In this document: positions 54,019 to 56,376 of the stretch, in pieces
Layout of the letters: each line of letters starts with the position of its first letter
Numbering within the stretch: the first letter of the stretch is position 1
Assembly (NCBI RefSeq): GCF_000282535.1
Contig: NZ_AKJC01000087.1
Coordinates: forward strand, 1-56,376
Source: Pseudomonas sp. GM84
Lineage (GTDB): Bacteria; Pseudomonadota; Gammaproteobacteria; Pseudomonadales; Pseudomonadaceae
Length of the DNA: 56,376 nucleotides
Reading direction: 5' to 3'
The notes under the pieces: model-generated
What the model saw: only the letters and a program-made list of their open reading frames with translations
Told to the model about the DNA's origin: nothing
The model's database searches: none
Translations under genes and position numbers: made by a program

Positions 54019-54432
54019 ATGCGCCAGCCCATGATGCTGATCGCCCTCAGTGCACTGGGGGCTTGCGCCAGCCCCTTGCCGCCCGTCGACCCCAAGCAGG
54101 CCTGGATTGACCTCTACACCATGACCCCAGGCCGGGTCATCATGGCCGACCGCCTCGACGGCAAACGGCTGGATGACGGCCGCTACTTTCAGGTCACGCC
54201 GGGCAAGCACGAACTGGTGGTACGTTTCGATTACGAGATCTACGCCGGCGGCATGCTGACATCGCCGAAAGACCGCACCTGCTACCTGACCGTACGCTTC
54301 GACGACTTCAAGGCCGGCGAACGCTACCGCCTGGAAGCCCGCGCACCGGTGATGGAGCCGCAAGTGCTGTTGTATGACGCCAGCCGCAAGGTGCTGGTGA
54401 ACGAGCCCAGCAACGTATTCTGCATCCCTTAG
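54019..54432 (+). CDS. Lipoprotein, second of a tandem paralogous pair
   Basis: A 137-residue lipoprotein with lipobox LGAC at about residue 16. It shares PKQAWIDL, GRYFQVTPGKHELVVRFDY and LTVRFDDFKAGERYRL with the upstream gene at equivalent positions, has the same total length, and keeps cysteines in RTCYL and NVFCIP. Function is unknown. The 55-base gap and matching leader suggest co-expression after duplication. Confidence 0.85.
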   Translation: MRQPMMLIALSALGACASPLPPVDPKQAWIDLYTMTPGRVIMADRLDGKRLDDGRYFQVTPGKHELVVRFDYEIYAGGMLTSPKDRTCYLTVRFDDFKAGERYRLEARAPVMEPQVLLYDASRKVLVNEPSNVFCIP

Positions 54433-54462
54433 CATGCGGGGCCGCCACGCGGCCCCAATCAG

Positions 54463-54696
54463 CTACCGGCCATTCTTCTGGTAGATGATCTTCCTGGTCC
54501 CGCCATCACAGCTGCCAACGACCATGTTCTGATCCTTGACCTCGCTGTTGGGCACGATCTCCAGGGTATAGGTCTGTACGCCCTGTGCCTGGATCTTGGC
54601 TTCGATCTCGGCTTTCAGTTCCTCGCACGGTTTGACCGCCGCCAGTGCAGATGTGGCCAGCAGGGACGCCAGCACGGCGATTGCTACGCGGATCAT
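54463..54696 (-). CDS. DUF1161 small exported protein
   Basis: A 77-residue protein with a signal peptide ending ALAA (about residue 19) and a mature part with VKPCEELKAEIEAKIQAQG and VVGSCDGGTRKIIYQ, the DUF1161 pattern with two cysteines likely to form a disulfide. Function unknown. The ATG at 54696 has AGGAG upstream. It converges on the tandem lipoproteins across 30 bases. Confidence 0.87.
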   Translation of the reverse strand: MIRVAIAVLASLLATSALAAVKPCEELKAEIEAKIQAQGVQTYTLEIVPNSEVKDQNMVVGSCDGGTRKIIYQKNGR

Positions 54697-54769
54697 GGAA
54701 CGGCTCCTGGAAGGGCAGCTGTGCTGCCGACACCTCTTAGACTACAGGAAACCGCTCCCGTTGCGCCGC

Positions 54770-55195
54770 TTAGCCCACCAGCGTGGCGTCCAGGCTGATA
54801 GTGGCGTTCAGCACCTTCGATACCGGGCACCCAGCCTTGGCCTTGTTGGCGATTTCGAGGAACTGCGCTTCGCTGGCCCCCGGCACCTTGGCCTTGAGGA
54901 TCAGGTGCACGGCGGTGATGGCAAAACCATCGGGCTGTTTGTCGAGGCTGACTTCGGCGATGGTGTCGATCCGCTCTGCGGTCAGGCCCGCTTCGCCAAG
55001 CATCATCGACAGCGCCATCGAGAAGCAGCCCGCATGGGCGGCACCGATCAGTTCCTCCGGGTTGGTCCCAGGCGAGCCTTCGAACCGGGTGTTGAAGCCA
55101 TAGGGGTTCTGCTTGAGCGCGCCGCTTTCCGTCGAAAGCAGGCCCTTGCCATCCTTCAGACCACCTTGCCAGATCGCCGATGCTGTCTTTTTCAT
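54770..55195 (-). CDS. OsmC-family hydroperoxide reductase
   Basis: A 141-residue OsmC/Ohr-fold protein that detoxifies organic hydroperoxides. The two catalytic cysteines are present in AAHAGCFSMAL (about residue 56) and KAGCPVSKVL (about residue 124), and the acidic/Arg partner region is in NTRFEGSPGTNPEE. The layout favours OsmC over Ohr. The start at 55195 has AGGAGGC upstream and begins MKKTASAIWQGG, a typical OsmC N-terminus; longer frames overlap the divergent LLM gene. Confidence 0.92.
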   Translation of the reverse strand: MKKTASAIWQGGLKDGKGLLSTESGALKQNPYGFNTRFEGSPGTNPEELIGAAHAGCFSMALSMMLGEAGLTAERIDTIAEVSLDKQPDGFAITAVHLILKAKVPGASEAQFLEIANKAKAGCPVSKVLNATISLDATLVG

Positions 55196-55348
55196 GATGC
55201 CTCCTGGTCGCTTGGTTACATGCTTAAAGTTCAGAGGACGGCGCCCTACGGCAAGTTCAGAGCAATCTCGCTGCAGCCATTGAATACACCGAATATGCCC
55301 ATACAGAGTTGAAAAGGCCTCAGGCCAACCCTGTTCCAGGAGACTTCG

Positions 55349-56353
55349 ATGACGCTGCTGCGCGACCTGAAAATTTCCACCCTCGACCTGGTGCCGGTGC
55401 GCGCCGACGCCGGGCCCGCGCAGTCGCTGCGCAATTCCCTGGACCTGGCCCAGCACGTCGAGCGCTTTGGCTATCACCGCTTCTGGGTGGCCGAACACCA
55501 CAACATGGACGGCATCGCCAGTTCCGCCACGTCGGTGCTGATCGGCTACCTGGCGGGCGGCACCTCGACCCTCCGCGTGGGCTCCGGCGGCGTCATGCTG
55601 CCCAACCATGCGCCGCTGGTCATCGCCGAGCAGTTCGGCACCCTTGCGAGCCTGTACCCGGGACGCATCGACCTGGGCCTGGGCCGTGCGCCAGGCTCCG
55701 ACCACATGACGGCCCATGCCCTGCGCCGCGAGCGCTCGGGCAGTGCCGATGACTTCCCGGACGATGTCGAAGAGCTTTCACGTTACCTGGGCCCGCGCCT
55801 TGATGATCAAAAAGTGATCGCTGTGCCCGGACACGACACCGAAGTGCCGATGTGGCTGCTCGGCTCCAGCCTGTTCAGCGCCCAGCTGGCCGGCATGCGC
55901 GGCATGCCCTATGCCTTCGCCTCGCACTTCGCCCCGCGCTACATGCATGAGGCAATCCGCATCTACCGCGACCATTTCAAGCCGTCCACCACGCTGGACA
56001 AGCCCTATGTGATGCTTGGCGTACCGATGGTGGTGGCGGAAACCGACGAGAAGGCCGAATACCTGGCCACCTCGGTGTACCAGCGCATCCTTGCGCTGAT
56101 TCGCGGGCAAAGCCTGATGCAGCGGCCACCGGTGCAGAGCATGGACGGGCTGTGGCTGCCCCATGAGCGGGACGCGGTGGGCAGTTTCCTGGGTCTGGCG
56201 ATGATCGGCAGCCCGCAGAAGGTGCGGGCCAAGGTGCAAGTGCTGCTGGAGCAGACCGGGGCGGATGAGCTGATCTTTACCTGCGACCTGTATGAGCATG
56301 CCGACCGGGTGCGGTCTTATGAATTGATGGCGCAGGCGTTGAAGGCCGAGTAG
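55349..56353 (+). CDS. LLM-class flavin-dependent oxidoreductase (luciferase-like)
   Basis: A 334-residue TIM-barrel flavoprotein of the bacterial-luciferase superfamily. Family segments include [38 protein letters not shown] and [11 protein letters not shown]. It probably uses FMN or reduced flavin, with an unknown substrate; members of this MsnO8-like group are widespread and mostly uncharacterised. It is divergent from the OsmC gene across 153 bases, and a REP unit begins just after its stop. Confidence 0.9.
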   Translation: MTLLRDLKISTLDLVPVRADAGPAQSLRNSLDLAQHVERFGYHRFWVAEHHNMDGIASSATSVLIGYLAGGTSTLRVGSGGVMLPNHAPLVIAEQFGTLASLYPGRIDLGLGRAPGSDHMTAHALRRERSGSADDFPDDVEELSRYLGPRLDDQKVIAVPGHDTEVPMWLLGSSLFSAQLAGMRGMPYAFASHFAPRYMHEAIRIYRDHFKPSTTLDKPYVMLGVPMVVAETDEKAEYLATSVYQRILALIRGQSLMQRPPVQSMDGLWLPHERDAVGSFLGLAMIGSPQKVRAKVQVLLEQTGADELIFTCDLYEHADRVRSYELMAQALKAE

Positions 56354-56356
56354 GGC

Positions 56357-56376
56357 CTGATCGCCGGCAAGCCGGC
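56357..56376. repeat. REP unit, GCCGGC class, cut by window end
   Basis: The first half of a GCCGGCAAGCCGGC unit appears directly after the LLM gene and is cut off by the end of the window. Confidence 0.75.

Overview
The window looks like a stretch of a Pseudomonas chromosome, most probably from the P. putida group. It is GC-rich and densely coded, has no tRNA, rRNA, phage or transposase gene that I can see, and its gene order matches what I remember of the P. putida KT2440 region near the origin (oligopeptidase A, the aa3 oxidase cluster, metNIQ, katE, znu/zur, thrB, polA, engB, dsbA, algB/kinB, gltP). That comparison is from memory, not from a search.

Layout. 1-4.8 kb: a DUF5924/DUF2914 membrane protein, then a four-gene MCE lipid-transport operon (STAS-permease fusion, ATPase, MCE protein, PqiC-like lipoprotein). 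4.8-7.5 kb: a fused SpmA-SpmB membrane protein and the glutamate/aspartate carrier gltP, with a long upstream region carrying a perfect AauR-type inverted repeat. 8.3-10.2 kb: a small envelope cluster (lysozyme inhibitor Ivy, a 53-residue DUF1328 protein, a single-helix protein, a BON protein). 10.4-18 kb: algB-kinB, a CSS-EAL c-di-GMP phosphodiesterase, a lipoprotein amidase and a DgcP-like diguanylate cyclase. 18-21.5 kb: an EEP-family hydrolase with dsbA, cytochromes c5 and c4, and engB. 21.6-21.8 kb: a probable ErsA small RNA gene with an AlgU-type promoter and a strong terminator, lying between engB and polA as Spot 42 does in enterobacteria. 21.9-29.2 kb: polA, a DUF2782 protein, thrB, and the divergent znuA / zur-znuC-znuB zinc-uptake locus. 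29.3-35 kb: a coiled-coil lipoprotein, katE and metNIQ. 35-43.6 kb: the complete caa3-type cytochrome c oxidase locus with its haem A, copper and assembly genes. 44-51 kb: a helical protein of unknown function, a SulP transporter with beta-carbonic anhydrase, a LexA-boxed radical SAM gene, yheV and prlC. 51-56.4 kb: gamma-carbonic anhydrase-like protein, HAD phosphatase, aminopeptidase lipoprotein, two tandem paralogous lipoproteins, DUF1161, an OsmC-family protein and a luciferase-like oxidoreductase.

Two families of short palindromes (REP sequences), arranged as inverted pairs (REPINs), sit in the window. Every convergent gene pair separated by more than about 80 bases has exactly one such pair, and within each pair both arms are of the same family.

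Most genes are ordinary conserved Pseudomonas core genes. The parts most worth a second look are regulatory: the ErsA-like RNA, the AauR, LexA and Zur boxes, mutually exclusive hairpins ahead of thrB, and a 12-base palindrome ahead of an uncharacterised gene. I did not find a clearly novel multi-gene defence or metabolic system.
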